In this document: in pieces, positions 42,955 to 52,162 of the stretch | Layout: each line of letters begins with the position of its first letter | Position numbering within the stretch: position 1 is the first letter of the stretch | Origin: Alistipes timonensis JC136 | Lineage (GTDB): Bacteria; Bacteroidota; Bacteroidia; Bacteroidales; Rikenellaceae | Reading direction: 5' to 3' | DNA: 64,000 bases | NCBI RefSeq assembly: GCF_900107675.1 | Contig: NZ_FNRI01000001.1 | Span: forward strand, 310,001-374,000 | Made by a program: the position numbers and the translations under genes | The notes under the pieces: model-generated | The model's input: only the letters and a program-made list of their open reading frames with translations | The model's database searches: none | What the model was told of the DNA's origin: nothing

Positions 42955-43934
42955 TTCATCAGGCCTATTGTCTTCAAAATATGTTTTACAGTAAATTTCA
43001 ACCCCAGACGGCTGCAGCCATACAGGCCGAAAAGAATGCGGTGGCCGTTGAAAAGTTTGATAACCCGGTGGGTGTCAGGGTGAACCGTCATGTCGGCCGT
43101 CAATTCCAGTTTGGTGCCTTTCGGCATTCTGAGCAGATTTCTTATCAGCACCTTCTGCGAAGCGAGCCGGTACACTTCCGCCTTCTGCGTTAGGCCATGC
43201 TGCTTATAGACCTCTATCACGTCATTTGCCCTTGCTATCGACTGGCTGATTTTCGCCGCCGACATCGTTGCCGTAGCTGAATCCGGATTTACATAGTAGA
43301 AATACATCACCTCATGTATAAACACGGCTTTCTTGCAGAGAAGGCTGTACGCCCGGGTAAATGCGGTGTCTTCGAACGAACGGTAGATCATTTTCAGCCC
43401 ATGTTTCCTTATGATGTCAGTCAAATACAGCTTCGCGCAGCTAATATGATCGCTACAATCTTCGATATGCAAACCCTCCACGATTTCGCACTGTGGCTGC
43501 GCAATGAGCCGGAAGTCGGCTGTAAAAGCCGAGGTACGCACATAATCGACCTGCGCCATCTGGCAATTGCCACTTTCCATGGCGTTGACGCAGGTCTCCA
43601 CTATTTGAGGGTGAACATAGTCGTCGGAGTCTACAAACATCACATATTTCCCCGAAGCCATTCCCACGCCTATGTCTCGCACGCTGCCAAGTCCGACATT
43701 TTTCTTTAAAATGATGACATTCAGCAGTTTCCCCCCCCCTCCCACCACACTCGTTACGTTGCAGGCCACTTCTGCAGCCATTTCATTCGCTATGACGGCC
43801 GACTTGTCGGGGGATGCGTCGCTGATGGCGATGATTTCAACAAGGGGATATGTCTGTGTCAGAAGGGATTCCAGACAACGTCTGATATACTTTTCCACGT
43901 TGTACATTGGCACGATTATACTAACCTTTTCCAT
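42951..43934 (-). CDS. Glycosyltransferase family 2
   Basis: 327 residues opening MEKVSIIVPMYNVEKYIRRCL. GT-A motifs ISDASPDKS, VGLGSVRDIGV and FVDSDDYVHP are intact. Tract 5 encodes three of four Gly in VVGGGGKLLN (residues 66-68), in a loop between the donor-binding strands where GT2 proteins vary in length. The stop overlaps the next start by 4 bp (ATGA), and the start overlaps the upstream acyltransferase by 14 bp. Confidence 0.9.
   Translation of the reverse strand: MEKVSIIVPMYNVEKYIRRCLESLLTQTYPLVEIIAISDASPDKSAVIANEMAAEVACNVTSVVGGGGKLLNVIILKKNVGLGSVRDIGVGMASGKYVMFVDSDDYVHPQIVETCVNAMESGNCQMAQVDYVRTSAFTADFRLIAQPQCEIVEGLHIEDCSDHISCAKLYLTDIIRKHGLKMIYRSFEDTAFTRAYSLLCKKAVFIHEVMYFYYVNPDSATATMSAAKISQSIARANDVIEVYKQHGLTQKAEVYRLASQKVLIRNLLRMPKGTKLELTADMTVHPDTHRVIKLFNGHRILFGLYGCSRLGLKFTVKHILKTIGLMK
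43731..43739 (-). repeat. Poly-G tract 5 (G9) inside the GT2 gene
   Basis: Codons 66-68, preceded by GGA. Loss of one G brings a TGA three codons after the tract, before the catalytic DxD motif. Confidence 0.95.
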
Positions 43935-44955
43935 TATTGAACACTTTGTTGCTTATGATTTTGAATGAATAAATACGCAAGCGGTCCACCGCACAGCAGA
44001 ACGCAAAGATGGCAATGAACGAGACTACTGCCACTGGGATGGCGAGATAAGGGCCGCAAGCCTCATTGATTCTTGTCCATCCTTGGCTTATCCAACCTCC
44101 TATTGCAGGGTGGCAGTGGAACAGATAGACGGAAAAGGCTGAAGCGGCCACTCCGTTGATAAGCGACCGGCTACCGATGTCCATTCTGGTGAAAGTCAGG
44201 AACAGATATATAGCCATTACAATTACCACCGGATTCAGATATCCGTATGGGCTACTGTTTATGCCTGTCAGCAACAGTAGTACATTTACAACGAGCAGTG
44301 CGAGACCAAGTATAAGATATATGGCAAAGTTGACTTTTGAAGTATGTTGAAACGGCTTAAACTCACATCTGCGCAAATATGCTCCTATCAGATAAAGCCC
44401 CACTAAACTCAGTCCACTCATACCGGAAAAGAAGTCTCTACAGCCCATCAGGTATCCGCCTATCGTGCTGAGAAGATAAAATACTATAATGTATCTGCCT
44501 AACCCATGCATTCCGCATTTCTCAATAAATGCGTTTATCATCGGAGAGAGTATCATCAGTATAATATATGCCCAAGGAAACCACCCCCACACGATGCCTT
44601 TCAGAAACAGGCCGACGGAAACCGGCAGTCCTATCGCAGCGGCTGTCAGCACGCTCGCCCCGCTCCAGAAAAGCATCTGATATAACAGGTTGGCGAACGA
44701 CTTCCACGAGAGTCGAATGCCGAAGTAGCCGGAAATCAGCACAAAGCAATGTGTGCATACTATAGACAGCGAATGGAGTTCGAGCGTGCACAGTGTTGCG
44801 GCTGTACTCTGAAGGAACGTGTCCGCCGACACGCCATCCCGTGTAGGCACATAGTGCGTAAGAACTACCAGAAACATGGAAGCAATTCGCAGAAGTTCGA
44901 AGTTGCTCTTTCTCCCAGTACCCCCCCCCATTTTGTTATTAAGCTGCTGATACAT
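43921..44955 (-). CDS. Acyltransferase family 3 membrane protein B
   Basis: 344 residues if started at the ATG at 44955, or 336 from the ATG at 44931. The conserved part begins RKSNFELLRIASMFLVVLTHYV (catalytic His), followed by about 10 membrane helices ending near residue 335. The second ATG is fused to tract 6 (ATG GGG GGG GGT), and tract 7 lies just upstream of the first, so both the start region and the leader contain G9 runs. It is probably an O-acetyltransferase for the capsule. The frame is ON as sequenced. Confidence 0.85.
   Translation of the reverse strand: MYQQLNNKMGGGTGRKSNFELLRIASMFLVVLTHYVPTRDGVSADTFLQSTAATLCTLELHSLSIVCTHCFVLISGYFGIRLSWKSFANLLYQMLFWSGASVLTAAAIGLPVSVGLFLKGIVWGWFPWAYIILMILSPMINAFIEKCGMHGLGRYIIVFYLLSTIGGYLMGCRDFFSGMSGLSLVGLYLIGAYLRRCEFKPFQHTSKVNFAIYLILGLALLVVNVLLLLTGINSSPYGYLNPVVIVMAIYLFLTFTRMDIGSRSLINGVAASAFSVYLFHCHPAIGGWISQGWTRINEACGPYLAIPVAVVSFIAIFAFCCAVDRLRIYSFKIISNKVFNNGKG
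44921..44929 (-). repeat. Poly-G tract 6 (G9) at the acyltransferase B start codon
   Basis: The first G is the third base of the ATG at 44931. Loss of one G ends in TAG after about 20 codons. Confidence 0.95.
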
Positions 44956-44960
44956 ATTTA

Positions 44961-44969
44961 CCCCCCCCC
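44961..44969 (-). repeat. Poly-G tract 7 (G9) at the acetyltransferase/acyltransferase junction
   Basis: It lies 5 bp upstream of the first ATG of acyltransferase B and at the end of the ancestral frame of the XAT-like gene. With eight G the two frames join; with ten G the XAT frame ends right after the tract in TAA. Confidence 0.95.
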
Positions 44970-45043
44970 ACACACATTTCAATGAACGACTCAATGTCCT
45001 CGCTGCAAATCAAATGAAGATTTTCATTGATTTTCTCATACGG

Positions 45044-45586
45044 CTAATTCCACCACGCAATAGCTTCTAACGACTGGATTTGACTTTCCGTGAACCGGCT
45101 TTTTACCACCTTGCACGGATTGCCGACAGCGATGCTGTACGGGGAAATGGTTCCGGCCACGACGCTGCCCGCACCTATCACGGATCCGTCGCCGATATGG
45201 CTGCCCGGCAAAATCAACACATTTCTGCCTATCCACACATCATTGCCGATGACAATGTCACCGCGCCGCACGCTGTTTCCCTTTCCAAGTGCGGAAAAAG
45301 AGGGAAACTTGTCCAACTCTTGATAAAAAGCATAAGTTGAAATCCATTTCGTGTGATGATTTCCTCCTAATACAATCTGACAGCCTGCGGCAATGCTGCA
45401 ATATCTACCAATATGCAATGTACACTCGTTGTCATATTGATGTATGATGGGAACTCCATGTGTTTCTACACCATCTACAAAAACAGTCTGACCGTCGTCA
45501 ATGTGGTAGAAGGTACTGTTGCCATATTTTCGCCAGGTTCTTATCTTTTTGTATTTCGCCCACAAGCGATGAATTAGGAAGTTCAT
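45044..45586 (-). CDS. XAT/CatB-like acetyltransferase with premature amber stop
   Basis: 180 residues of left-handed beta-helix protein: LHIGRYCSIAAGCQIVLGG, catalytic-type His in GGNHHTKW, DIVIGNDVWIGRNVLI and AVGNPCKVVKSRF. It ends AIAWWN-TAG. After the TAG the same frame continues PYEKINENLHLICSEDIESF, which is the usual C-terminus of this family (WWxWPxxKI...DIxxFI), so the TAG most likely replaced a TGG. About 25 family-like residues are lost, followed by tract 7. The start at 45586 overlaps the flippase stop (ATGA). It may still be active, since the helix is complete. Confidence 0.85.
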   Translation of the reverse strand: MNFLIHRLWAKYKKIRTWRKYGNSTFYHIDDGQTVFVDGVETHGVPIIHQYDNECTLHIGRYCSIAAGCQIVLGGNHHTKWISTYAFYQELDKFPSFSALGKGNSVRRGDIVIGNDVWIGRNVLILPGSHIGDGSVIGAGSVVAGTISPYSIAVGNPCKVVKSRFTESQIQSLEAIAWWN

Positions 45587-47055
45587 ATCTTCTTGCGTAA
45601 ATAGTTTATAATTCCCAGTTTTGAGTTTAAATCCATAAAGGCAATCAGCGAGGTGACAACAACAATAGCGCTGCCTACCGTATACCGGATGATTGATGAC
45701 GCGTAAAGCGATACAAGACTCGCAGCAATCAGCAAGATCATATACAAGCCGACTTTTATGAGTATTTGTTTGTCGAAATTGAATAGGTAGCAACGGCGGC
45801 AGGCAAAATAGGTTTGAAGCAAATAAATTAGATAGGCGGCAAGAAACGAAATGCCAAGACCTGACAATTCGCCATAATGAAACCCTATCATGTTTAGCAC
45901 CAAGGTATATGTCACGAATGTCAACTGATTGATAAAATAACCTTTGGAGTCGCCTTTTGCAAGAAAAGCTATGCTTATTGTTTTGGCGGGGACGTAAAAG
46001 TACATCGACAATGCCGCAAGTACCATAAAACTGCTTGCCAACTGAAATCTCTCCGAATAAAAGACATAAATCACCGCTGGCGCGAAAATGACGAAAACCG
46101 CGATAATGGGGGATAGCAGCAACACCAGCATTTCGATTTGCTGATTGATGGTTCTGTTGAAATTGTCCGTATCGCTTTCCATCGAGCATAAGCGTGGATA
46201 GTAGTCCTTGTCAATGGCCGAGACAATCATGCCGAGATAGGTATTGACCAATGAGAACGAAGCAGTAAACAGACCTACGATGAAAACACTCGATATCTGT
46301 GAAATGAATATACGGATAGTATATCCTGCCAGCGACGACAAGGCACCGCCGAGTGAAATAAGCATCCCCATTTTAAACATTCGTTTCCCCCTCTGCCAGA
46401 TTTCTCTTACGGAAAGGGCAACCTTGGGAAGGGATATCAACTTTGCATAATAGCAGGAGAACAGCAGGTTTAGCATTGCAGTAGATATAATCACCGGCAC
46501 AATGGCCTTTACACCCCACAACCAATAGAGCACAACGGTGACAACCAACCCCAAGGTATTCGACCAAATGTTCAGTCGCACCATGAATTTGTACTTTCTC
46601 AACCCTGTCAATAATGCACCCTGTCCTGTTATAAGTTGGTTGACAAGTAATGAAAAGCCGGCAAAAACAAACGCAATAGTATAATCTGGATTCCCAAATG
46701 CAGAAATGCTCAAGTATTTTGCGCCACATACACATAACACAGTCGCTACAAGTCCTGTGATCCAAACAAAACGATTCAGCGCGCGATATACTTTCGCCAC
46801 TTCTGTCATGTCGTCCTGGACATGGGCAATATCTTTGACAGAACTTGTGCCGAGTCCGCAGTTTGTCACCATTTCAAGAGACGTAAGGGTGGAGGTAATC
46901 AAACTGTATATACCAAAACCGCTTGGACCCAGAAACAGGGCACTGCATTTTGTGCGAATGACACTCAGCAGAATTTTATATATCTGTAATCCGCCAAAAA
47001 GTGCAATGCCTTTTGCCGAAGTCTTGTATCCCTTATTCTTATCGACACTATTCAT
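45583..47055 (-). CDS. wzx: Polysaccharide flippase (Wzx-like, MOP superfamily)
   Basis: 490 residues with about 14 predicted membrane helices and the opening GIALFGGLQIYKILLSVIRTKCSALFLGPSGFG, typical of O-antigen/capsule translocases. It flips the undecaprenyl-linked repeat unit to the periplasm for the Wzy polymerase. Confidence 0.9.
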   Translation of the reverse strand: MNSVDKNKGYKTSAKGIALFGGLQIYKILLSVIRTKCSALFLGPSGFGIYSLITSTLTSLEMVTNCGLGTSSVKDIAHVQDDMTEVAKVYRALNRFVWITGLVATVLCVCGAKYLSISAFGNPDYTIAFVFAGFSLLVNQLITGQGALLTGLRKYKFMVRLNIWSNTLGLVVTVVLYWLWGVKAIVPVIISTAMLNLLFSCYYAKLISLPKVALSVREIWQRGKRMFKMGMLISLGGALSSLAGYTIRIFISQISSVFIVGLFTASFSLVNTYLGMIVSAIDKDYYPRLCSMESDTDNFNRTINQQIEMLVLLLSPIIAVFVIFAPAVIYVFYSERFQLASSFMVLAALSMYFYVPAKTISIAFLAKGDSKGYFINQLTFVTYTLVLNMIGFHYGELSGLGISFLAAYLIYLLQTYFACRRCYLFNFDKQILIKVGLYMILLIAASLVSLYASSIIRYTVGSAIVVVTSLIAFMDLNSKLGIINYLRKKI

Positions 47056-47075
47056 CTTGAACCCGTTATCTGCTT

Positions 47076-48164
47076 TCAGCGGGGCTCCCGACAGTCAACC
47101 CACATATTTTTGTACCATTCCGCAAACTTCCTCAAGCCGACTCTTAGAGGTGTTGCAGGCTTGAAGCCGAAATCTTCTTCCAAAGGGGTGATGTCGGCAT
47201 ATGTTACCGGGACATCTCCGGGCTGCATGGGCACAAACTCTTTGTGCGCCTCAAAATCATAGCCGACAGGCAAAACTCCAGCGCGCACTAACTCTTCTTG
47301 CAATATGGTAACGAAGTCCAGTAAATTTTCGGGGCGGTTGTTGCCTATATTATAGACCTTGTAAGGCGGGACAGGCAGGCCGTCTTCGCCGTTGCTCTGT
47401 TCGGGTGCGTGCTGCATCACACGCACAATCCCTTCCACAATGTCGTCGATATAGGTGAAATCGCGCTGGCAATTGCCGTAATTGAATATCTTGATGGCTT
47501 CTCCTGTCACTAATTTCTCCGTGAAGCCGAAGTAGGCCATATCCGGCCTCCCTGCCGGGCCATATACGGTGAAGAAGCGCAAACCCGTAGAGCGGATGTT
47601 GTAGAGCTTGCTGTATGCATGTGCCATCAGTTCGTTGCTCTTCTTAGTGGCGGCATAAAGGCTTACGGGGTTGTCCACCTTGTCGTCGGTGGAGTAAGGC
47701 ACTTTCCTGTTACTGCCATACACGCTGCTGGAACTGGCATACACCAAGTGTTCCACTCCCGTTCGGCCATTGTCGTAAGAATGACGGCAAGCCTCCAGGA
47801 TATTGTAGAAACCTGTCAGATTCGACGCGACGTAGGCATCCGGATTAATGATACTGTAGCGAACTCCTGCTTGTGCGGCGAGATTGACAACCACGGACGG
47901 ACGGTATTCTGCGAAGAGGCTGTCTATTGTGGATTTATTTGCTATATCTCCTTTTACAAACGAAAACGATGGATGGGACGAGAGGTCTTTCAGCCGTTCC
48001 TCTTTCAGGCGGACGTCGTAGTAGTCGTTCATATTGTCGATGCCTACCACCCTGACGCCCGCAATATCGCGCAGCAACCTTTTGGATAGGTTAGCACCGA
48101 TAAAGCCGACCGCACCCGTAACCAGTATGGTTCTGCCTTCCAGTGTTATGTTTTTTGTGAGCAT
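47076..48164 (-). CDS. UDP-glucuronate 4-epimerase-like NAD-dependent epimerase
   Basis: 362 residues, extended SDR. GAVGFIGANLSKRLL (NAD loop), NLAAQAGVRYSI (diagnostic of the UDP-GlcA epimerase group), catalytic SSSSVYG and YAATKKSNE (Tyr-x3-Lys), then RFFTVYGPAGRPDMA. It should convert UDP-GlcA to UDP-GalA, using the product of the next-listed dehydrogenase. The first Gly of the canonical GxxGFIG is present as GAVGFIG. Confidence 0.9.
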   Translation of the reverse strand: MLTKNITLEGRTILVTGAVGFIGANLSKRLLRDIAGVRVVGIDNMNDYYDVRLKEERLKDLSSHPSFSFVKGDIANKSTIDSLFAEYRPSVVVNLAAQAGVRYSIINPDAYVASNLTGFYNILEACRHSYDNGRTGVEHLVYASSSSVYGSNRKVPYSTDDKVDNPVSLYAATKKSNELMAHAYSKLYNIRSTGLRFFTVYGPAGRPDMAYFGFTEKLVTGEAIKIFNYGNCQRDFTYIDDIVEGIVRVMQHAPEQSNGEDGLPVPPYKVYNIGNNRPENLLDFVTILQEELVRAGVLPVGYDFEAHKEFVPMQPGDVPVTYADITPLEEDFGFKPATPLRVGLRKFAEWYKNMWVDCREPR

Positions 48165-48203
48165 GTTCTTGTTCTTTGTCTGTTTCCGGTGTTCAAAGAG
48201 ATT

Positions 48204-49460
48204 TCAGTCTCTTCTGAATATGTCACGGGTATATACCTTTTCCTGCACATCGTCCAAATAGGCATCATAGCGGTTGGCGATAATGGCCTGGCTTTGTGCC
48301 TTGAATGCTTGCAGGTCATTTATCACACGGCTGCCGAAGAAGGTGCTGTCATCCTCCAATGTCGGCTCATAAATGATTATTTCAGCTCCTTTTGCCTTGA
48401 TGCGTTTCATTACCCCTTGGATGGATGATTGGCGAAAGTTGTCGCTGTTTGACTTCATGGTCAGGCGATAGACTCCGATAACGCATTTCTTTTCCTCTTT
48501 GGAATTGAAATCGCCCCGATTGTAATAGTCGTAATAGCCGACTTTGTTCAGCACACGGTCGGCAATGAAATCCTTGCGGGTACAGTTGCTCTCTACAATG
48601 GCCTGTATCAGATTCTCTGGAACATTCGCATAGTTGGCAAGCAGTTGTTTCGTGTCTTTGGGCAGGCAGTAACCTCCGTAACCAAATGACGGGTTATTGT
48701 AATGTGTGCCGATACGAGGGTCGAGACTCACGCCATTGATGATAGCCTGCGTGTCCAATCCTTTCATTTCGGCGTAGGTATCCAACTCATTGAAATAGCT
48801 CACACGCAAGGCTAAATAGGTGTTGGCAAACAATTTTACGGCTTCAGCCTCGGTCAGTCCCATGAAAAGAGTATCAATATTATCCTTAATAGCTCCTTCC
48901 TGTAACAAGGCGGCGAAAGTATGCGCCGCTTCGTCCAGACAGGCATTGCCCTCCGGCCTCCCCACAATGATACGGCTGGGATAGAGGTTATCATATAAAG
49001 CCTTGCTCTCACGCAGGAACTCCGGTGAAAAGATGACGTTTTCCGTATCAAATTTCTTTCGTACACTCTCGGTATAACCAACCGGAATGGTACTCTTAAT
49101 GACCATAATGGCATTAGAGTTGACGCTCTTTACCAACTCGATGACTTCTTCCACATGAGAGGTATCGAAATAGTTCTTTACCGGATCGTAGTTGGTGGGG
49201 GCGGCAATGACGACAAAGTCCGCGTCGCGATAGGCTGTCGCACCATCGAGAGTCGCTGTCAGGCTCAGTGGTCTTTCCGCCAAGTATTTCTCTATATATT
49301 CATCCTGTACAGGAGACTTGCGCTGGTTAATCAACTCTACCTTTGCGGGAATGACATCCACGGCCGTCACTTGATGGTGTTGTGCCAGCAGCGTAGCAAT
49401 GCTCATCCCGACATAGCCTGTTCCTGCTACGGCTATTTTGAGGTCTTTGTCATTGTTCAT
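48204..49460 (-). CDS. ugd: UDP-glucose 6-dehydrogenase
   Basis: 418 residues. The NAD-binding N-domain (VAGTGYVGMSIATLLAQHH), the central domain with the catalytic Cys in FGYGGYCLPKDTKQL, and the C-terminal UDP-binding domain are complete. It oxidises UDP-glucose to UDP-glucuronate, providing uronic acid for the polymer and substrate for the epimerase 39 bp downstream. Confidence 0.93.
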   Translation of the reverse strand: MNNDKDLKIAVAGTGYVGMSIATLLAQHHQVTAVDVIPAKVELINQRKSPVQDEYIEKYLAERPLSLTATLDGATAYRDADFVVIAAPTNYDPVKNYFDTSHVEEVIELVKSVNSNAIMVIKSTIPVGYTESVRKKFDTENVIFSPEFLRESKALYDNLYPSRIIVGRPEGNACLDEAAHTFAALLQEGAIKDNIDTLFMGLTEAEAVKLFANTYLALRVSYFNELDTYAEMKGLDTQAIINGVSLDPRIGTHYNNPSFGYGGYCLPKDTKQLLANYANVPENLIQAIVESNCTRKDFIADRVLNKVGYYDYYNRGDFNSKEEKKCVIGVYRLTMKSNSDNFRQSSIQGVMKRIKAKGAEIIIYEPTLEDDSTFFGSRVINDLQAFKAQSQAIIANRYDAYLDDVQEKVYTRDIFRRD

Positions 49461-49513
49461 TGTAATTTATTATTGAATATATGACTGTGAAATATTGAAT
49501 TGGTAAAGAATTG

Positions 49514-50665
49514 TTAATTTGGTATATCTTTATCTTCATACATCTCCTTATAGTATTTTTCATATTCACCGGAAGTGATGTTGTCCATCCATTCTTGATT
49601 CTCCAGATACCACCGTACCGTTTTCTCAATTCCTTCTTCAAACTGCAAGGAAGGTTCCCATTGCAATTCTTTTTGGAGTTTGGTGGAGTCAATCGCATAG
49701 CGGACATCGTGTCCCAAACGGTCGGGCACATAGGTTATCAGGGCCAGGTCTTCGCCTTCTTTACGGTCTAACAGGCGATCAACAGTCTTTATCACTACCT
49801 TGATAATGTCGATATTCTTCCACTCGTTGAAGCCTCCGATATTGTAGGTCTCTGCCACCTTGCCTTCATGGAAAATTACGTCGATGGCACGGGCATGGTC
49901 TTCCACAAAAAGCCAGTCGCGTACGTTCTCGCCTTTGCCATAAACGGGGAGTGGCTTGCGATGACGGATATTGTTGATGAAAAGCGGTATTAGCTTTTCC
50001 GGAAACTGATAAGGCCCGTAGTTGTTGGAGCAGTTGGTGATGATCGTTGGCATTCCGTAGGTATCGTGGTAAGCATGGACAAAATGGTCGCTGCTTGCTT
50101 TCGAGGCGGAATAAGGGCTGTGCGGATTGTATTTCGTTTCTTCGTAAAAGAAATCGTCTCCGTATGCCAAATGATGTTCAGTAGAAGATGCTGTGGTGGT
50201 AAACGGAGGTTTGATACCTTCGGGATGATTCATCGCCAATGCCCCGTACACTTCATCGGTAGAGATATGGTAGAAACGTTTGCCCTCATACTTTTCCGGT
50301 AAGGACTCCCAGTATAATTTGGCGGCTTGCAACAAAGAGAGAGTTCCCATTACATTGGTGCGGGCAAAGGTGAAAGGGTCTTTGATACTGCGGTCCACAT
50401 GGCTTTCGGCTGCCAGATGGATAATGCCGTTTATGTGTTCCTCCTGCATCAGTTTGTAGAAAGCCTCGAAGTCGCAAATATCCATCTTTACGAACTTGTA
50501 GTTGGGCTTATCCTCGATGTCTTTCAGATTAGCCAAGTTTCCGGCGTATGTCAACTTATCCAAGTTAATGATGTTATACTCCGGATATTTGTTAACGAAC
50601 AGACGCACTACGTGACTACCAATAAATCCGGCACCTCCGGTGATTGCGATATTTCTCTTTGCCAT
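49514..50665 (-). CDS. rmlB: dTDP-glucose 4,6-dehydratase
   Basis: 383 residues. GGAGFIGSHVVRLF, AAESHVDRSI, the catalytic STDEVYG, and YSASKASSDHFVHAY are all intact. It is the second step of dTDP-L-rhamnose synthesis. The C-terminus (YKEMYEDKDIPN) is ordinary for Bacteroidales RmlB. Confidence 0.96.
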   Translation of the reverse strand: MAKRNIAITGGAGFIGSHVVRLFVNKYPEYNIINLDKLTYAGNLANLKDIEDKPNYKFVKMDICDFEAFYKLMQEEHINGIIHLAAESHVDRSIKDPFTFARTNVMGTLSLLQAAKLYWESLPEKYEGKRFYHISTDEVYGALAMNHPEGIKPPFTTTASSTEHHLAYGDDFFYEETKYNPHSPYSASKASSDHFVHAYHDTYGMPTIITNCSNNYGPYQFPEKLIPLFINNIRHRKPLPVYGKGENVRDWLFVEDHARAIDVIFHEGKVAETYNIGGFNEWKNIDIIKVVIKTVDRLLDRKEGEDLALITYVPDRLGHDVRYAIDSTKLQKELQWEPSLQFEEGIEKTVRWYLENQEWMDNITSGEYEKYYKEMYEDKDIPN

Positions 50666-50666
50666 A

Positions 50667-51578
50667 TTAGTTTTCGTTTTTAAGGTTCGTGATGCATTTT
50701 TTCAGCGAATCCGTCCAATAAGGAATCCGGATGCCGAAAGTCTTTTTAATTTTTGTCTTATCCAAAACCGAATAAGAGGGGCGTATGACAGGACTGGGAA
50801 ATTCGCCGCTGTGGCAGGGATGTATATCACAGGCGGTTGTGCCGTTATATCCGGCAATCATTTTGGCGAAATCATACCACGAGCAAACTCCTTCGTTGGA
50901 ATAGTGGTAGATCCCCGTCTTGCTATACCGTTCATGTGCCATTTCTTGGCTGTAATCAGTCAATATACATTTAATGGCTTTTGCCAGATCGAGTGCATAG
51001 GTCGGTGTACCGGTCTGGTCGAACACTACTTTCAACTGCGGCTTAGTAGCTGTCAAGTTCATCATCGTCTTGCAGAAGTTCTTGCCGAACTCACTGTACA
51101 GCCATGCTGTACGGATGATGATATACTTGCATCCTGTGGCAATGACCTTTTGTTCTCCGTGCCGTTTTGTCAGACCGTACACGCCCGTAGGAGTACCTTG
51201 CTGCTCTTCATTGCAAGGAATATTATAAGGTTCCTTGCCAAACACATAGTCGGTGGAAATCTGGATCAGCAGTCCGTCAACTTCTTTCATTGCTTTGGCA
51301 AGGTTCTCCGGAGCCTCTGCGTTAAGTTTTTCAGCTAATGCTTTATTATTTTCGGCGGCATCCACATTGGTATAGGCGGCACAATTCACAACGGCATCTA
51401 TCCGGTAATCCGTCACCATTTTCCTAATGGCCTCCCGATCCGTTATATCCAGATAGAGGGTTTCTACGCCTTCCGCCTGATTAACATCGGTGAAGAAATA
51501 CCGATCGTTACTGCTTTGGGCCACTAATCGCATTTCGTTGCCGAGTTGTCCGTTGGCTCCTGTTACAAGTATATTCAT
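50667..51578 (-). CDS. rmlD: dTDP-4-dehydrorhamnose reductase
   Basis: 303 residues, SDR fold. GANGQLGNEMRLVA, STDYVFG, and YGLTKRHGEQ (catalytic Tyr-x3-Lys) are present. Last step to dTDP-L-rhamnose. It overlaps rmlC by 4 bp and precedes rmlB by 1 bp. Confidence 0.95.
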   Translation of the reverse strand: MNILVTGANGQLGNEMRLVAQSSNDRYFFTDVNQAEGVETLYLDITDREAIRKMVTDYRIDAVVNCAAYTNVDAAENNKALAEKLNAEAPENLAKAMKEVDGLLIQISTDYVFGKEPYNIPCNEEQQGTPTGVYGLTKRHGEQKVIATGCKYIIIRTAWLYSEFGKNFCKTMMNLTATKPQLKVVFDQTGTPTYALDLAKAIKCILTDYSQEMAHERYSKTGIYHYSNEGVCSWYDFAKMIAGYNGTTACDIHPCHSGEFPSPVIRPSYSVLDKTKIKKTFGIRIPYWTDSLKKCITNLKNEN

Positions 51579-52159
51579 CGTTCAAATTCGGGATAAAGAT
51601 CGATATTGTAATCGAAAGGAGAATCAAAATCCTCCAAGCATATGTGCTTGATATCTTTTTCGGATAGAATGGCATTCTCCATTGGAATTTGCCAATCGAT
51701 ACCCAAACTTTCATCCTTGATATTGATGCCTCCATCCGCTTTTGGGGTATAGAAATTGTCACACTTGTATTGGAAAATAGCAGTTTCGCTTAATACGGAA
51801 AAACCATGTGCAAAGCCGCGCGGCACGAAAAACTGGCGGTGATTATCTTCGGTCAGTTCCACTGCCACATGTTGTCCATAGGTGGGACTGCCCTTACGAA
51901 TATCCACTGCCACATCCAATACACGCCCTTTTACGCAACGTACTAATTTGCTCTGGGTAAAAGGCGGCCGCTGGAAATGCAATCCACGCATCACCCCATA
52001 GGAGGACATGCTTTCGTTATCCTGCACGAAGTTGATCTTTCGTACTTTTTCTTCAAATTCTCGTTGCGAGAACGATTCGAAGAAATAGCCTCTTTCGTCC
52101 TTAAAGATGCGCGGCTCGATAATCACCACACCCTCTATATCAGTCTTAGTTATATCCAT
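51575..52159 (-). CDS. rmlC: dTDP-4-dehydrorhamnose 3,5-epimerase
   Basis: 194 residues, cupin-type epimerase. DERGYFFESF, QDNESMSSYGVMRGLHFQ (catalytic His), GRVLDVAVDIRKGSPTYG and FVPRGFAHGFSVL are all present, and the length is normal. Confidence 0.96.
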   Translation of the reverse strand: MDITKTDIEGVVIIEPRIFKDERGYFFESFSQREFEEKVRKINFVQDNESMSSYGVMRGLHFQRPPFTQSKLVRCVKGRVLDVAVDIRKGSPTYGQHVAVELTEDNHRQFFVPRGFAHGFSVLSETAIFQYKCDNFYTPKADGGINIKDESLGIDWQIPMENAILSEKDIKHICLEDFDSPFDYNIDLYPEFER

Positions 52160-52162
52160 AAG

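Noticed and set aside
44971..44994. A TTG start at 44994 for acyltransferase B, placing tract 7 inside the protein.
   Set aside because: The extra residues come from the tail of the XAT frame and have no family resemblance; ATG codons at 44955 and 44931 are better placed.
45587..46189. An N-terminal extension of the XAT-like acetyltransferase.
   Set aside because: It is the flippase gene in another frame; the ATG at 45586 coincides with the flippase stop.
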